49,119 nt of DNA. It comes from Actinomycetes bacterium. GTDB taxonomy: Bacteria > Actinomycetota > Acidimicrobiia > Acidimicrobiales > RAAP-2. The stretch lies in assembly GCA_021777285.1 (NCBI GenBank), contig JAJYDR010000006.1:1-49119 (forward strand). Reading direction: 5' to 3'. Of this stretch, positions 1 through 8,778 are shown piece after piece. How positions within the stretch are numbered: the stretch's first letter is position 1; each line of letters begins with the position of its first letter. Under the pieces are notes generated by a model. It had not been told where the DNA came from and ran no database searches. It worked only from the letters and a program-made list of their open reading frames with translations. A program made the position numbers and the translations under genes.

Positions 1-48
1 GCGACACAGCACCGACGCGTCGAGCAGTTCACGGTTGGGGTCGTTCAC
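1..48 (-). CDS. Possible 5' end of a minus-strand gene leaving the window
   Basis: A GTG at 48 opens a frame that stays open to base 1, giving about 16 residues that begin MNDPNRELLDASVLCR. A GAGG lies about 15 nt upstream and an AAGG almost touches the GTG, so ribosome binding is only weakly supported. The fragment is too short to assign to any family. It would be divergent from the sugar kinase that starts at 249. The 200 bases between them hold no other open frame I would defend. Confidence 0.3.
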   Translation of the reverse strand, partial: MNDPNRELLDASVLCR

Positions 49-248
49 ACCTTGCACGCCTCAATTCTCGTGCCGTGCTGCCCCGAGGACGGGCATCACG
101 CGACGATTAATTCAACAGTCTCCTAGCGCCGCTCGTCGAGCCAGATACGCCAGAGGCGAGGGACGCCACGGTAGCGTGGTCGCACCGATGGCGACGGCTT
201 CGGCGGGACGGTGAGCGACGTGTCACACCACACCTGGGCGTAGTAACC

Positions 249-1223
249 ATGACCGGGGGCGTCGCGGTGCTCGGTGAGAACCTCGTCGACCTCGTCGTCG
301 ACGAGCGCGGTGCGATCACCCCACTGCTCGGCGGCGGCCCCTTCACCGTCGCGCGCACGATGGCCCGGCTCGGACTTCGGCCGCAGTTCTACAGCGGCAT
401 CGCCGGCGACCAGTTCGGCCGCGCCGTACGCGATGCGCTCATCGCCGACGGCGTCGACATCGTCTTCGATCGTCCATCTTCCAAGCCCACGAGCATCGCC
501 CTCGTCGAAACCAGTGACGGCGCGGCCACCTACACCTTCTACCTCGACGGGACCGCCGCATTCGACGTCGACCCCGCCCGCGTTCTCGGGCGCTACGGCG
601 AAGCCCCGACACCGTCTGCGCTCTACGTCGGCACGCTCGGCCTCGTCGTCGAGCCGATGGCGAGCGCCGCTCGCGCGTTGGTGGCCAGCGCCTCGCCTGA
701 CACGCTGGTCATCGCCGACCCGAACTGTCGGCCCGGGGCCATACGCGAACCCGAACGCTACCGCGTCGTGCTCGGCGAACTCTTCGGCCGCGCCGACGTC
801 GTCAAGGTCAGCACCGACGACCTGCGCTTCATCGATCCTGGCCGCGATCCACTCGACGCGGCCCGCGCCATCGTCGCCGCTGGCGTGCCCTGGGTGATCG
901 TCACTGACGGACCTCGTCCCGTTCACCTGGTCGGGTCGGCGAGCCGCACCACCCTCGGGGTCGATGACCGGCCCATCGTTGACGCGATCGGCGCGGGCGA
1001 TGCCCTCGTCGGCGCCTTCGTGGCGTGGTGGGTCGGCCAAGGGCTCACCAGAGGTTCCCTCGCCGACGCCGATGCGGTGCGCGGGGCCGTCAGCGCCGCC
1101 ATCGAAGTCGCTGGGGTGACGTGCGAACGACGTGGCGCGCTGCCACCGCGAATGGGCGACCTCGCTCACAGTGTCGCCTGGCAGTGGCTGGTCGTGGCGC
1201 CCCGGTCAGAGCCGAGCGCCTAG
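249..1223 (+). CDS. PfkB-family carbohydrate kinase (fructokinase/ribokinase-like)
   Basis: This 324-aa protein is a ribokinase-fold sugar kinase, expected to phosphorylate a free sugar or nucleoside with ATP in the cytoplasm. Seen in the sequence: an N-terminal beta strand GGVAVLGENLVDLV, the sugar-site region GGGPFTVARTMARLG followed by GIAGDQFGRAVRDALIADGV (PfkB signature 1 area), and near the C-terminus DAIGAGDALVGAF, which carries the GAGD anion hole and catalytic Asp of signature 2. The usual DTTGAGD is changed to DAIGAGD and the following Phe to Ala-Leu. Length is typical. The ATG at 249 is the first in-frame start; no strong Shine-Dalgarno sequence is seen. The substrate cannot be read from sequence. 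It lies 17 bases upstream of a DUF255 gene that has its own -10 box. Confidence 0.85.
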   Translation: MTGGVAVLGENLVDLVVDERGAITPLLGGGPFTVARTMARLGLRPQFYSGIAGDQFGRAVRDALIADGVDIVFDRPSSKPTSIALVETSDGAATYTFYLDGTAAFDVDPARVLGRYGEAPTPSALYVGTLGLVVEPMASAARALVASASPDTLVIADPNCRPGAIREPERYRVVLGELFGRADVVKVSTDDLRFIDPGRDPLDAARAIVAAGVPWVIVTDGPRPVHLVGSASRTTLGVDDRPIVDAIGAGDALVGAFVAWWVGQGLTRGSLADADAVRGAVSAAIEVAGVTCERRGALPPRMGDLAHSVAWQWLVVAPRSEPSA

Positions 1224-1228
1224 ACCCG

Positions 1229-1234
1229 TAGCAT
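1229..1234 (+). promoter_or_regulatory. Leaderless -10 box for the DUF255 gene
   Basis: TAGCAT lies exactly 6 nt before the ATG at 1241. The spacing would place transcription initiation at the start codon. No ribosome binding site lies between. The same TANNNT-N6/7-start arrangement recurs at many genes in this window. Confidence 0.5.
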
Positions 1235-1240
1235 CGCGCC

Positions 1241-3226
1241 ATGAATCGATTGGCCTCGTCGACCTCGGCCTATCTTCGCCAGCACGCCACCAATCCCGTC
1301 GACTGGTGGCCCTGGGGCCGTGCGGCGCTCGATCGCGCGCGCGAGCTCGATCGGCCCATCTTGCTCTCCATCGGTTACGCCGCGTGCCATTGGTGCCACG
1401 TCATGGCCCACGAGTCATTCGAGAACGCCGACATCGCCGAGTACCTCAATGAGCATTTCGTTGCGATCAAGGTCGACCGCGAGGAGCGACCCGATATCGA
1501 CGCCATCTATATGGCGGCCACCCAGCTCGTCACCGGCCACGGCGGCTGGCCCATGACGGTCTTCCTGCTGCCCGACGGCCGCCCCTTCCTCGCCGGCACG
1601 TACTATCCCCCGGCTGACCGCCCCGGCGCCACGGGACTGCCTCGACTCCTGCACGCGGTGCGCGACGCCTGGACCAACGAGCGTGACCTGGTGAGCGCTC
1701 AAGCCGAGCAACTCGACGCCGCGTTGCGTCGCGACGTCTCCTTCGTCGACCATCTCGTCCCATCCAGTGAACCAATCGACCTGGACCTGATCCGACGACG
1801 GCTCCGAGACGAGCTCGTCGCACAAGTTGACGAGTCGGGTGGATTCGGACGCGCGCCGAAGTTCCCGCGACCGAGCTTCGTCGAGGCGTTGCTCGACGGC
1901 GGCGACGAGTCGGCGACGAGCGCCGCGGACCAGACGCTGCACGCGATGGCTCGCGGTGGGCTCTATGACCACTTCGGCGGGGGTTTCGCGCGCTACAGCG
2001 TCGACGACCGCTGGCGCGTGCCCCACTTCGAGAAGATGCTCAGCGACCAGGCGCTCCTCGCGCTCTGCTACCTGCGCGCGAGCCGCGTGTCGTCGAGCGC
2101 CGAGTGGCGCGAAGTCGCCCTCGCGACCCTGGGCTTCGTTCGTCGCGAGCTCGCCACCGCCGAGGGCTACGCGTCCTCCCTCGACGCCGACGCCAACGGC
2201 GTCGAGGGCTCGCACATCACCTGGACGCCCGACGAGGTCGCTTCGGTGCTCGGCGCCGAGCAGCAAACCGAGTTCATCGACAAAGCACTGGCGCGCTGGC
2301 AGATCACCCCCTCGGGCAACCTCGACGGTCGATCGGTGCCCGCGCTGGCCGTCGGCGAGCCCTTCGTCACCCCCACGTCGCTGGCGAGCGCCCACCGCGC
2401 GCTTCGCGCGGCGCGTGGTCGTAGACCCCAGCCGACGTGCGACGACAAGGTGGTCCTGGAGTGGAACGCCATGCTCGCGCGCGCCCTGCTCGCGTCCAAC
2501 GACCGGGACTTCGTCGACGAGGGCCGGGCGCTGCTTGAGACGCTGCACACCACGCACTTCGTTGCGGGCGACTGGTACCGCATCGGCGATCGGGGGGCGC
2601 GTGCGACCGCGAGCGACCTCGCGTGGCTCATTGACGCCGACATCGACGCCTTCGAGCTCGGTGGCGAGGATCGATGGCTCGAGCGGGCCAGTGAGGCCGC
2701 CGCCTACCTGCTCGCCCACCACTGGGACGGGCCGCCGCCGACGAGCGGCGCGCCGGTGACGGGTAACGGACTCTTCGAGTCGAGTGACCTCGTCACGGAC
2801 GTCCTCGTGCGCACCAAGACCCTCTTTGACGGCGCCACGCCGTCGGGTCACGCGGTCGCCACGCGCGCGCTTGCCCGACTCGGCCTCATCACCGAGCGCG
2901 CTGACCTCCTCGGCGCCGCGCGTCGGCTCGTCGAAATGGCTCGTGACGTGCTCATACACCACCCGACCAGTGTTCCTGACCTCGTCGGGGCCGCCGGGTT
3001 CGCCCTCGAGGGCGTCGAGGTGGTCATTCCTGGCCCCCCGAACCCCCTCAGCGACCACGTACGATTGAAGTCCATGCGAAACGCCGTACTCGTGACCGGA
3101 ACTGGCTCCTCGCCCCTGCTGGCGGGCCGTGAGCCCGGTTGGGCGTACGTCTGTCGCGGCTCGATCTGCCAGATGCCGGTTCGAACGGTCGATGAACTGG
3201 ACCAGCAGCTCCACTCGATCCGCTGA
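1241..3226 (+). CDS. DUF255 / YyaL (SSP411) family thioredoxin-fold protein
   Basis: This 661-aa protein matches the YyaL/spermatogenesis-associated protein 20 family. The N-terminal ~170 residues are a thioredoxin-like DUF255 domain: the opening SAYLRQHATNPVDWWPWG, the redox motif ACHWCHVM (CxxC, around residues 48-55), DREERPDID and GGWPMTVFLLPDG are all hallmark segments. The rest has the six-hairpin (AGE-like) architecture, with FGRAPKFPRP and GGLYDHFGGGFARYSVD typical of the family. The molecular function is not established for this family; a redox or sugar-epimerase-like role has been proposed from fold. The stop overlaps the next ATG by one base (TGATG), so the downstream 239-aa protein is probably co-translated. 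Start choice is supported by the TAGCAT box 6 nt upstream. Confidence 0.9.
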   Translation: MNRLASSTSAYLRQHATNPVDWWPWGRAALDRARELDRPILLSIGYAACHWCHVMAHESFENADIAEYLNEHFVAIKVDREERPDIDAIYMAATQLVTGHGGWPMTVFLLPDGRPFLAGTYYPPADRPGATGLPRLLHAVRDAWTNERDLVSAQAEQLDAALRRDVSFVDHLVPSSEPIDLDLIRRRLRDELVAQVDESGGFGRAPKFPRPSFVEALLDGGDESATSAADQTLHAMARGGLYDHFGGGFARYSVDDRWRVPHFEKMLSDQALLALCYLRASRVSSSAEWREVALATLGFVRRELATAEGYASSLDADANGVEGSHITWTPDEVASVLGAEQQTEFIDKALARWQITPSGNLDGRSVPALAVGEPFVTPTSLASAHRALRAARGRRPQPTCDDKVVLEWNAMLARALLASNDRDFVDEGRALLETLHTTHFVAGDWYRIGDRGARATASDLAWLIDADIDAFELGGEDRWLERASEAAAYLLAHHWDGPPPTSGAPVTGNGLFESSDLVTDVLVRTKTLFDGATPSGHAVATRALARLGLITERADLLGAARRLVEMARDVLIHHPTSVPDLVGAAGFALEGVEVVIPGPPNPLSDHVRLKSMRNAVLVTGTGSSPLLAGREPGWAYVCRGSICQMPVRTVDELDQQLHSIR

Positions 3227-3945
3227 TGCCACTCTTCTCCCGCGATCCCGCCGTCCGAGCGATCAAACAGCTCGTCGAGGGCATGGTGCACCACCCAACC
3301 GTGGACCTCTCGCCGAATTCGACGATGTTCGGGCTCGTCCTTGGCAGCACCAACGAGACCACCACCGTCATGGACCTCGCGTCCCACACCATCGTGCGCT
3401 GGCGTATTCCCTGGCCAGTCGGCGTGGAGACTGACCTGGTGACCTTTGACGTGGTCGAGGGGCAGCTGGCGGGCGATATCGAGCGAAACGACCTCGCCCA
3501 ACCCGAGGCCGTCACCATCGCCGAGCTACCCCGGCGACTCGGCTCGTACCGCGGCCGGCACATCCGTCACTGGCTCGAGGAGCTCGCGACGCCGGCCGAC
3601 GGCCCGCTCTTCGGCTTCCGGGGTCCGAGCGCGCCCTACTGGGAACTGCGCGGCGAGCGGCCGAGCGTCGCTCTGATCGCCGCGGACCGGGGGCCGCAAC
3701 TCCTGCGACGCCACGACGACGGATCGACCTGGGTTCGCTTCGGGTGGTTCGGCGACGACGTCTGGCTCGTCTGCGAAGACAGCCACGCCATCAGGACCAT
3801 GGAGGCGACGCGCCGGTCGTCACTGGCCGGCAAGGACCTCGCGACCTCGTTGGGCTTTCGTCCCGCGTACGTCCTGACCACACTCTCGCGGCCCGTGGAC
3901 GGCCACTGCTACAAGAGCTGCACGGGTCTGCTGCCGCGGGGCTAG
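3226..3945 (+). CDS. Hypothetical protein, 239 aa, coupled to the DUF255 gene
   Basis: I do not recognise this family. The ATG at 3226 overlaps the DUF255 stop by one base, a strong sign of translational coupling and a real gene; GC-rich codon use matches the neighbours. The protein looks soluble: no signal peptide or membrane segment is visible. It begins with a short helix-like stretch (RDPAVRAIKQLVEGMV), followed by a beta-rich middle (TVMDLASHTIVRWRIPWPVG) and a C-terminal part with many Trp and Arg residues (WVRFGWFGDDVWLVCEDSH). Two Cys occur near the C-terminus (HCYKSC). It ends 11 bases before the convergent gene at 3957. Conserved residues cannot be judged without an alignment. Confidence 0.7.
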   Translation: MPLFSRDPAVRAIKQLVEGMVHHPTVDLSPNSTMFGLVLGSTNETTTVMDLASHTIVRWRIPWPVGVETDLVTFDVVEGQLAGDIERNDLAQPEAVTIAELPRRLGSYRGRHIRHWLEELATPADGPLFGFRGPSAPYWELRGERPSVALIAADRGPQLLRRHDDGSTWVRFGWFGDDVWLVCEDSHAIRTMEATRRSSLAGKDLATSLGFRPAYVLTTLSRPVDGHCYKSCTGLLPRG

Positions 3946-3956
3946 CCGCCGCGCTC

Positions 3957-4628
3957 TCAGCGGGGCAGCTTGCCCGACGCCAAGGATTCGGCCATCGCCC
4001 AACCGAACGCGATGAGCCGCTGGCCGTCCTCCGGGCAGAGGTCCGCAAAGAATTCATCGGCACCATCAGGGATGGCTCCCTTGGCCGCCACGTAGTCGAG
4101 GCAGCCGACGGGGCTCGAGGGCACCGTCATGACGAAGGTGTGGTCGTCGATGGCCTTCTCGGCGCCGAAGCGCTTGGCCAGTCGCCGGCCCCACGCCCGG
4201 TCCTCGCCCGTGGGCTTGTAGCCCTTGCGCGGCACGATGTCCTCGAGACCCGCGAAGGCGCGGAAGCCGTCGGGCGACGACAGCCGCGCGCCGAGCAGGA
4301 CGTCCTCGTCGGGAAAGGCGAGCAGTGCGCGGCGGAACTGGTCGTGCAGGATCGATCGAAGTGTCTGGTCGGCCTTCGCGTTGCGGTCGACCAGGAGCAG
4401 TCCTACGAGCAGCGCCGGCGTGCCGCCGATCCGCTCCAGGGTGCAAAACGAGTAGCCGCGCAGCTTCGAACCCTCGCGAACGTGGGTGACCAGCACCCAC
4501 TCCTCGCGCTGCTTGGACAGAAAGCCGATGTCGAAATTCGGTTCGCGGTCGACGCACAGGTCGGCCATCTCGACCAACTCGGCGTCACTGAGGGCCGTCG
4601 TGTCCTTCGTCGTCACAATCATCGCCAT
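3957..4628 (-). CDS. Conserved hypothetical protein, possibly GNAT-fold
   Basis: This 223-aa cytoplasmic protein is of unknown function. Its middle reads like an acetyltransferase core: a beta strand VLVTHVREGSKLRGYSFCTL, then PALLVGLLLVDRNAKADQTLRSILHDQFRRALLAFPDED, which resembles the strand followed by an acetyl-CoA-binding helix of GNAT proteins, and then GFRAFAGLEDIVPRKGYKP, like the terminal segment of such folds. The canonical Q/RxxGxG/A pyrophosphate loop is not obvious, so this stays a suggestion. The start ATG at 4628 has a TAGAAT box 8 nt upstream, and a second in-frame ATG follows two codons later. It lies just downstream of dnaE on the same strand, 41 bases away. Confidence 0.65.
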   Translation of the reverse strand: MAMIVTTKDTTALSDAELVEMADLCVDREPNFDIGFLSKQREEWVLVTHVREGSKLRGYSFCTLERIGGTPALLVGLLLVDRNAKADQTLRSILHDQFRRALLAFPDEDVLLGARLSSPDGFRAFAGLEDIVPRKGYKPTGEDRAWGRRLAKRFGAEKAIDDHTFVMTVPSSPVGCLDYVAAKGAIPDGADEFFADLCPEDGQRLIAFGWAMAESLASGKLPR

Positions 4629-4636
4629 GACTGTCT

Positions 4637-4642
4637 ATTCTA
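4637..4642 (-). promoter_or_regulatory. Candidate -10 box for the 223-aa protein
   Basis: On the minus strand TAGAAT ends 8 nt before the ATG at 4628 (14 nt before the second ATG). This allows a transcript with no leader or a very short one. No clear -35 is visible. Confidence 0.35.
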
Positions 4643-4669
4643 CGGGTCTTTGGTGACCCCTCACGACGC

Positions 4670-7600
4670 CTAGGCCTTGATGACGTTTCGGCCGAATTCA
4701 GAGCGCAGATCACCCACGACGCCGGCGATATTGACGTTGAACTCGGGCCCCAGTTTGAAGGCCTTGCCCGACTCCCCCGCTTCGACGATCACCGGCGACT
4801 TGCCGGGGTAGCGCGTCAGGATTTCGCGCAGCGACGCGATCGCCTTGGTGGTCAGGTCCTCGCTGCGAAGCGCCAGGCGCAGTTCGCCGTCGTCGCGCCC
4901 ACGCGGCAGCGCCGTGAGGTCGAGCACGTTGAAGCGCACCTCTTCGTCGCGCACGTCGATCCGACCCTTGACGAGCACGATGTTGTCCTTGGCGAGAAAG
5001 CCGCTGCACTCCTCGAACTTCCTCGCCGACACGATGATCTCGAGCGCGCCGCCGAGGTCTTCGAGCACGACCCGGGCGTACTGGTGACCGGACTTGGTCG
5101 TGCGGATCTGCACCTCGGCGAGCAGCCCGCCGATGGTCACCGGCCGGTTGAGGCGCGCCAGCTCCTCGGCCCGCTCGCGCACGGCGACGATGGAACCGTC
5201 GGTCTTGGCGGCGAGCACGTCGGACACGGCGTAGAGCGGGTGATCCGAGATGTAGGTGCCCAGCATCTCTCGCTCGAAGTCGAGCTTGACCGCCTGGTCG
5301 AACTCGACCGGGCTGATCGGCACCTCGGTCCCCTCCCAGTCCCCGTCACCCGACGGGTCACCCAGTGAGGCGAACAGCGTGGAGATGCCGAGCGACAGGT
5401 CCTTGCGCCGGCTCAGGGTCACCTCGATCAACTCGTCCGCGGCGAGTAGCAGCCCCATTCGCGATACGTGCATCGAGTCAAAGGTTCCGGCCTTGATGAG
5501 CGACTCCATCGTGCGTCGGTTGAGCACGGCCGGGTCGACACGGCGCACGAAGTCATAGACGGACGTGAAGGGCCCCGCGGCCTCGCGCTCGCCGACGATC
5601 TTCTCGACGAGCGCCTCGCCCACGTTGCGCACGGCCGCCATGCCGAACAGGATCGTCATCGGGGCCCGTTGGCTCGGGGCGTAGTCGGCGAGGGACTCGT
5701 TCACGTCGGGCACACCCACCGTGATGCCCATCTGGCGGGCCTCGTTCAGGTAGATCGCCGCCTTGTCCTTGTCGTCGCGGAACGACGTGAGCAGCGCCGC
5801 CATGTACTCGACCGGGTAGTTGGCCTTCAGCCAGGCGTTCTGGTAGGCGATCAACGCGTAGCCGTAGGCGTGGCTCTTGTTGAAGGCGTAGTCGGCGAAG
5901 GGCTCGATCTTGTTGAAGATGGCTTCGCCGAGCTCGCGACCGTAGCCCATGCGCTCGGCGCCGTCGACGAACTTGGTGCGCTGGGCCTGGATCATCTCGC
6001 GGATCTTCTTCGAGCAGGCCTTGCGCAGGTCGTCCGCCTCGGTCATCGAGAATCCCGCGATCCGCGTGGCGACGCGCATGATGTCCTCTTGGTAGATCAT
6101 CAGCCCGTAGGTCTCGCGCAGGTTCTCCTCGAGATCGGGGTGGTCGTAGCGGACCTCCTGGCGGTGGTTCTTGCGGTCGGCGTAATCGTTGTGGACGTTC
6201 TCGCTCAGCGGACCGGGCCGGTACAGCGCCACCAGCGCGGCGATGTCGTCAAAGCTCGTCGGGGCCAGCCGACGCATCAGCTGGCGCATCTTGTCACCCT
6301 CGAGCTGGAAGATCCCGATCGAGTCACCCCGGCGCAGCATCTCGTAGACCTTCGGGTCGTCGAGCGCCACGTGGTCGATGTCCACGTCCTCGCCGGTGCT
6401 GCGCTTGACGTGCTCGAGCGCGCGCTCGATGATCGCGAGGTTGCGCAGCCCGAGGAAGTCCATCTTCAAGAGGCCCAGCTTTTCGATGGCGGTGGCCTCG
6501 TACTGGGTGACGATCGGCGCGTCCTCGGGCGAGCCGTTGGGGCTCGACTTACGCTGGATCGGGACGTAGTCGAGCACCGGGTCCTTGGTGATCACGACCG
6601 CGGCCGCGTGGATGCCGTCCTGGCGGCGCTTGTCGACAAAGCCCTTCGCAACGTCCACGACGTGCTGGACCTCGTCGTCGGTCTCGTAGAGCGCTCGTAG
6701 GTCGGCGGCCTCGGCGAAGCGGCCCTCGTAGCCCGGTGTCGGGGTGAAGCACGCCTCGAGGGGCAGGTCCTGGCCCATGACGAGCGGCGGCATGGCCTTG
6801 GCGATCTTGTCGCCCAGCTGGGGCGGGTAGCCGAGCACGCGCGCGGCGTCGCGCACGGCCGCGCGCGCCTTGATGGTGGAGAAGGTGATGATCTGGGCCA
6901 CGTGGTCCGCGCCGTAGCGCTCGGCCGCGTAGCGGATCATGTCGCCGCGGAAGCGCTCGTCGAAGTCCATGTCGATGTCGGGCATCTGGCGCCGGCCCGG
7001 GTTGAGGAAGCGCTCGAAGATGAGCCCGTAACGGATGGGGTCGAGGTCCACGATGCGCAGGCAGTACGCCACGCAGCACCCCGCCGCGGACCCGCGGCCG
7101 GGGCCGACGCGGATGCCCTGTTCACGAGCGTGGCGGATGAGGTCCCAGACGACGAGGAAGTAGTCCGAGAACCCCATGTCCGCGATGACGCCGAGTTCGT
7201 AGTCGAGCCGGTGGCGAACCTCGTCGGTCAGCTCGCCGTAGCGCTCCTGTGCGCCGCGCAGTGTGAGCTCGCGCAGGTACCGGTTCGCTTCGTCCTTGTG
7301 CGTGCCGCCACTGAAGGTCGCCGGGATGGGGTACTGGGGCAGCGCGTCGTTGTCGAACTCGATGGTGACGTTGGCTCGCTCGGCGATCTCGAGCGTGTTG
7401 TCACACGCCTCGGGGTGGTCGCGAAACAGGTAGCGCATCTCGGCGGCGGACTTGAGGTAGTGCTGATCGCTCGAGAAGCGGAAGCGGTTGGGGTCCGCGA
7501 CGAGCGAGCCGGTGCCGATGCACAGCAGCGCGTCGTGCATCTCGGCGTCGGCGTGGCGCACGTAGTGCAGGTCGTTGGTCGCGAGCAGCGGCGCGCCGAT

Positions 7601-8230
7601 CTCCTTGGCGATGGACAACAGGTGCGGGTTCGTGCGCGCCTGCTCGGGCATCCCGTGGTCCTGGAGCTCGATGTAGAAGTTCTCACGCCCAAAGATCGTC
7701 TGGAGGCGACCGGCCAAGTCCTTCGCCCTGGCGTAGTCGTCCTGGAGCAGCGCCTGCAGCACGACACCGCCCAGGCAGCCCGACGTCGCCACCAATCCGC
7801 CGGCGTAGCGCTCCAGGAGGTCCCAGTCGAGCCGCGGCTTGTAGTAGTAGCCCTCGAGGAAGGCCAGCGACGAGAGGGAGCGGAGGTTCGCGTAGCCGTC
7901 GTTGGAGACCGCGAGCAGCGTCAGGTGGTGGTAGAGCTTCTGGCCGCCGTCGACGTCGCCGCCGGTGTCGTCGATCTTGCCGCGCCGCGGCGGGCGATCG
8001 AAGCGCGAGTCGGCGGCCATGTAGGCCTCGAGCCCGATGACCGGGGTCACCCCGTACTTGCGGGCGGTTTGGTAGAAGTCGATGACGCCGTAGAGGTTGC
8101 CGTGATCGGTGATCCCGATCGCCCGCTGCCCGTCGCCCAGCGCCGCCTGGATCAGGTCGTCAACGCGCGCCGCACCATCGAGCATGGAGTACTCGGTGTG
8201 GTTGTGCAGGTGGACGAAACCCTCAACCAT
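4670..8230 (-). CDS. dnaE: DNA polymerase III alpha subunit
   Basis: This 1186-aa protein is the replicative polymerase catalytic subunit (DnaE1 type). The N-terminal PHP domain (about residues 1-280) retains the metal-ligand motifs HLHNHTEYSMLDG, GITDHGN, GLEAY, TSGCLGG and TNDLHYV, so a PHP-based 3'-5' proofreading exonuclease, as known for mycobacterial DnaE1, is likely active. The polymerase active site is visible as GPGRGSAAGC and PDIDMDFDERFRGDMIRY (Asp triad). The thumb/fingers segment FAYNKSHA is present as FADYAFNKSHAYGYALIAYQ. An OB-fold lies near residues 1000-1090 (PVTIGGLLAEVQIRTTKSG). The ATG at 8230 is preceded at about 13 nt by AAAGGA. The bpa gene ends 53 bases upstream on the same strand. 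Confidence 0.97.
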   Translation of the reverse strand: MVEGFVHLHNHTEYSMLDGAARVDDLIQAALGDGQRAIGITDHGNLYGVIDFYQTARKYGVTPVIGLEAYMAADSRFDRPPRRGKIDDTGGDVDGGQKLYHHLTLLAVSNDGYANLRSLSSLAFLEGYYYKPRLDWDLLERYAGGLVATSGCLGGVVLQALLQDDYARAKDLAGRLQTIFGRENFYIELQDHGMPEQARTNPHLLSIAKEIGAPLLATNDLHYVRHADAEMHDALLCIGTGSLVADPNRFRFSSDQHYLKSAAEMRYLFRDHPEACDNTLEIAERANVTIEFDNDALPQYPIPATFSGGTHKDEANRYLRELTLRGAQERYGELTDEVRHRLDYELGVIADMGFSDYFLVVWDLIRHAREQGIRVGPGRGSAAGCCVAYCLRIVDLDPIRYGLIFERFLNPGRRQMPDIDMDFDERFRGDMIRYAAERYGADHVAQIITFSTIKARAAVRDAARVLGYPPQLGDKIAKAMPPLVMGQDLPLEACFTPTPGYEGRFAEAADLRALYETDDEVQHVVDVAKGFVDKRRQDGIHAAAVVITKDPVLDYVPIQRKSSPNGSPEDAPIVTQYEATAIEKLGLLKMDFLGLRNLAIIERALEHVKRSTGEDVDIDHVALDDPKVYEMLRRGDSIGIFQLEGDKMRQLMRRLAPTSFDDIAALVALYRPGPLSENVHNDYADRKNHRQEVRYDHPDLEENLRETYGLMIYQEDIMRVATRIAGFSMTEADDLRKACSKKIREMIQAQRTKFVDGAERMGYGRELGEAIFNKIEPFADYAFNKSHAYGYALIAYQNAWLKANYPVEYMAALLTSFRDDKDKAAIYLNEARQMGITVGVPDVNESLADYAPSQRAPMTILFGMAAVRNVGEALVEKIVGEREAAGPFTSVYDFVRRVDPAVLNRRTMESLIKAGTFDSMHVSRMGLLLAADELIEVTLSRRKDLSLGISTLFASLGDPSGDGDWEGTEVPISPVEFDQAVKLDFEREMLGTYISDHPLYAVSDVLAAKTDGSIVAVRERAEELARLNRPVTIGGLLAEVQIRTTKSGHQYARVVLEDLGGALEIIVSARKFEECSGFLAKDNIVLVKGRIDVRDEEVRFNVLDLTALPRGRDDGELRLALRSEDLTTKAIASLREILTRYPGKSPVIVEAGESGKAFKLGPEFNVNIAGVVGDLRSEFGRNVIKA

Positions 8231-8283
8231 GACTGCTCAACGTCCTTTCAGATCCTTCTCGCCCCCGCGTGGTTGACACCCGC

Positions 8284-8766
8284 TCAGAGATATGTTCCAG
8301 CCCGCGGTTCGGGCGACCCAGGATTAAGGGAACGCTCGCGCATCTTCTCCAGCTGCGCCGCGGCGGCCGCCTGCTGGGCGAAGAGGGAGGCCTGAATACC
8401 GTGGAACAGGCCCTCAAGCCAACCTACCAACTGCGCTTGGGCGATCCGCAGCTCGGACTCCGACGGGACGTCGGCGGTGAACGGCAACGCCATGCGGGCC
8501 AACTCGTCACCGAGGTCCGAGGACAGCGCCCCGGACAGCTCGTGGATGGAGAGTTCGTAGATCTCGCGCAGACGGGTTCGCCCCGGCTCGTCGAGGGGGG
8601 CGCTGCGCGCCTCATCGAGGAGGGTCTTGACCATCGCGCCGATGCGCATCACCTTGGCCGGCTGGCTGATGAAATCAGTCGCCTCGGCCGATTCCTCCTC
8701 CGACTGGCCCGGCGCCAGCACCGAATCGGGATCGACGGTCACGTTTTCTTTTTCTTGGTCTTCCAC
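8284..8766 (-). CDS. bpa: Bacterial proteasome activator Bpa/PafE
   Basis: This is an ATP-independent activator of the 20S proteasome, known from mycobacteria, that forms a dodecameric ring and opens the gate with its C-terminus. The match is clear over the core: QPAKVMRIGAMVKTLLDEAR, APLDEPGRTRLREIYELSIHEL, and the family hallmark ELRIAQAQLVGWLEGLFHGI. It ends in GTYL, corresponding to the GQYL gate-opening tail of the mycobacterial protein. With the GTG at 8766 it is 160 aa, close to the usual ~170. An open frame extends to 8871, but the extra residues are Arg/Pro-rich and unlike the family, so I prefer 8766; a GTG at 8742 is an alternative. It predicts proteasome genes elsewhere in this genome. 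Confidence 0.9.
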   Translation of the reverse strand: MEDQEKENVTVDPDSVLAPGQSEEESAEATDFISQPAKVMRIGAMVKTLLDEARSAPLDEPGRTRLREIYELSIHELSGALSSDLGDELARMALPFTADVPSESELRIAQAQLVGWLEGLFHGIQASLFAQQAAAAAQLEKMRERSLNPGSPEPRAGTYL

Positions 8767-8772
8767 CCTTGC

Positions 8773-8778
8773 AGTGTG
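8773..8778 (-). promoter_or_regulatory. Possible -10 box for bpa
   Basis: CACACT on the minus strand lies 6 nt before the GTG at 8766. It fits the window's leaderless spacing, although the first base deviates from TANNNT. The 214-bp interval 8767-8980 separates bpa from the divergent Rrf2 gene and holds no other open frame I would support. Confidence 0.3.

Noticed and set aside
5468..6700. A 410-residue plus-strand frame opposite dnaE
   Set aside because: It lies wholly within dnaE on the other strand and its product is a His/Val/Asp-rich complement of coding GC-rich DNA. No ribosome site or homology is visible.
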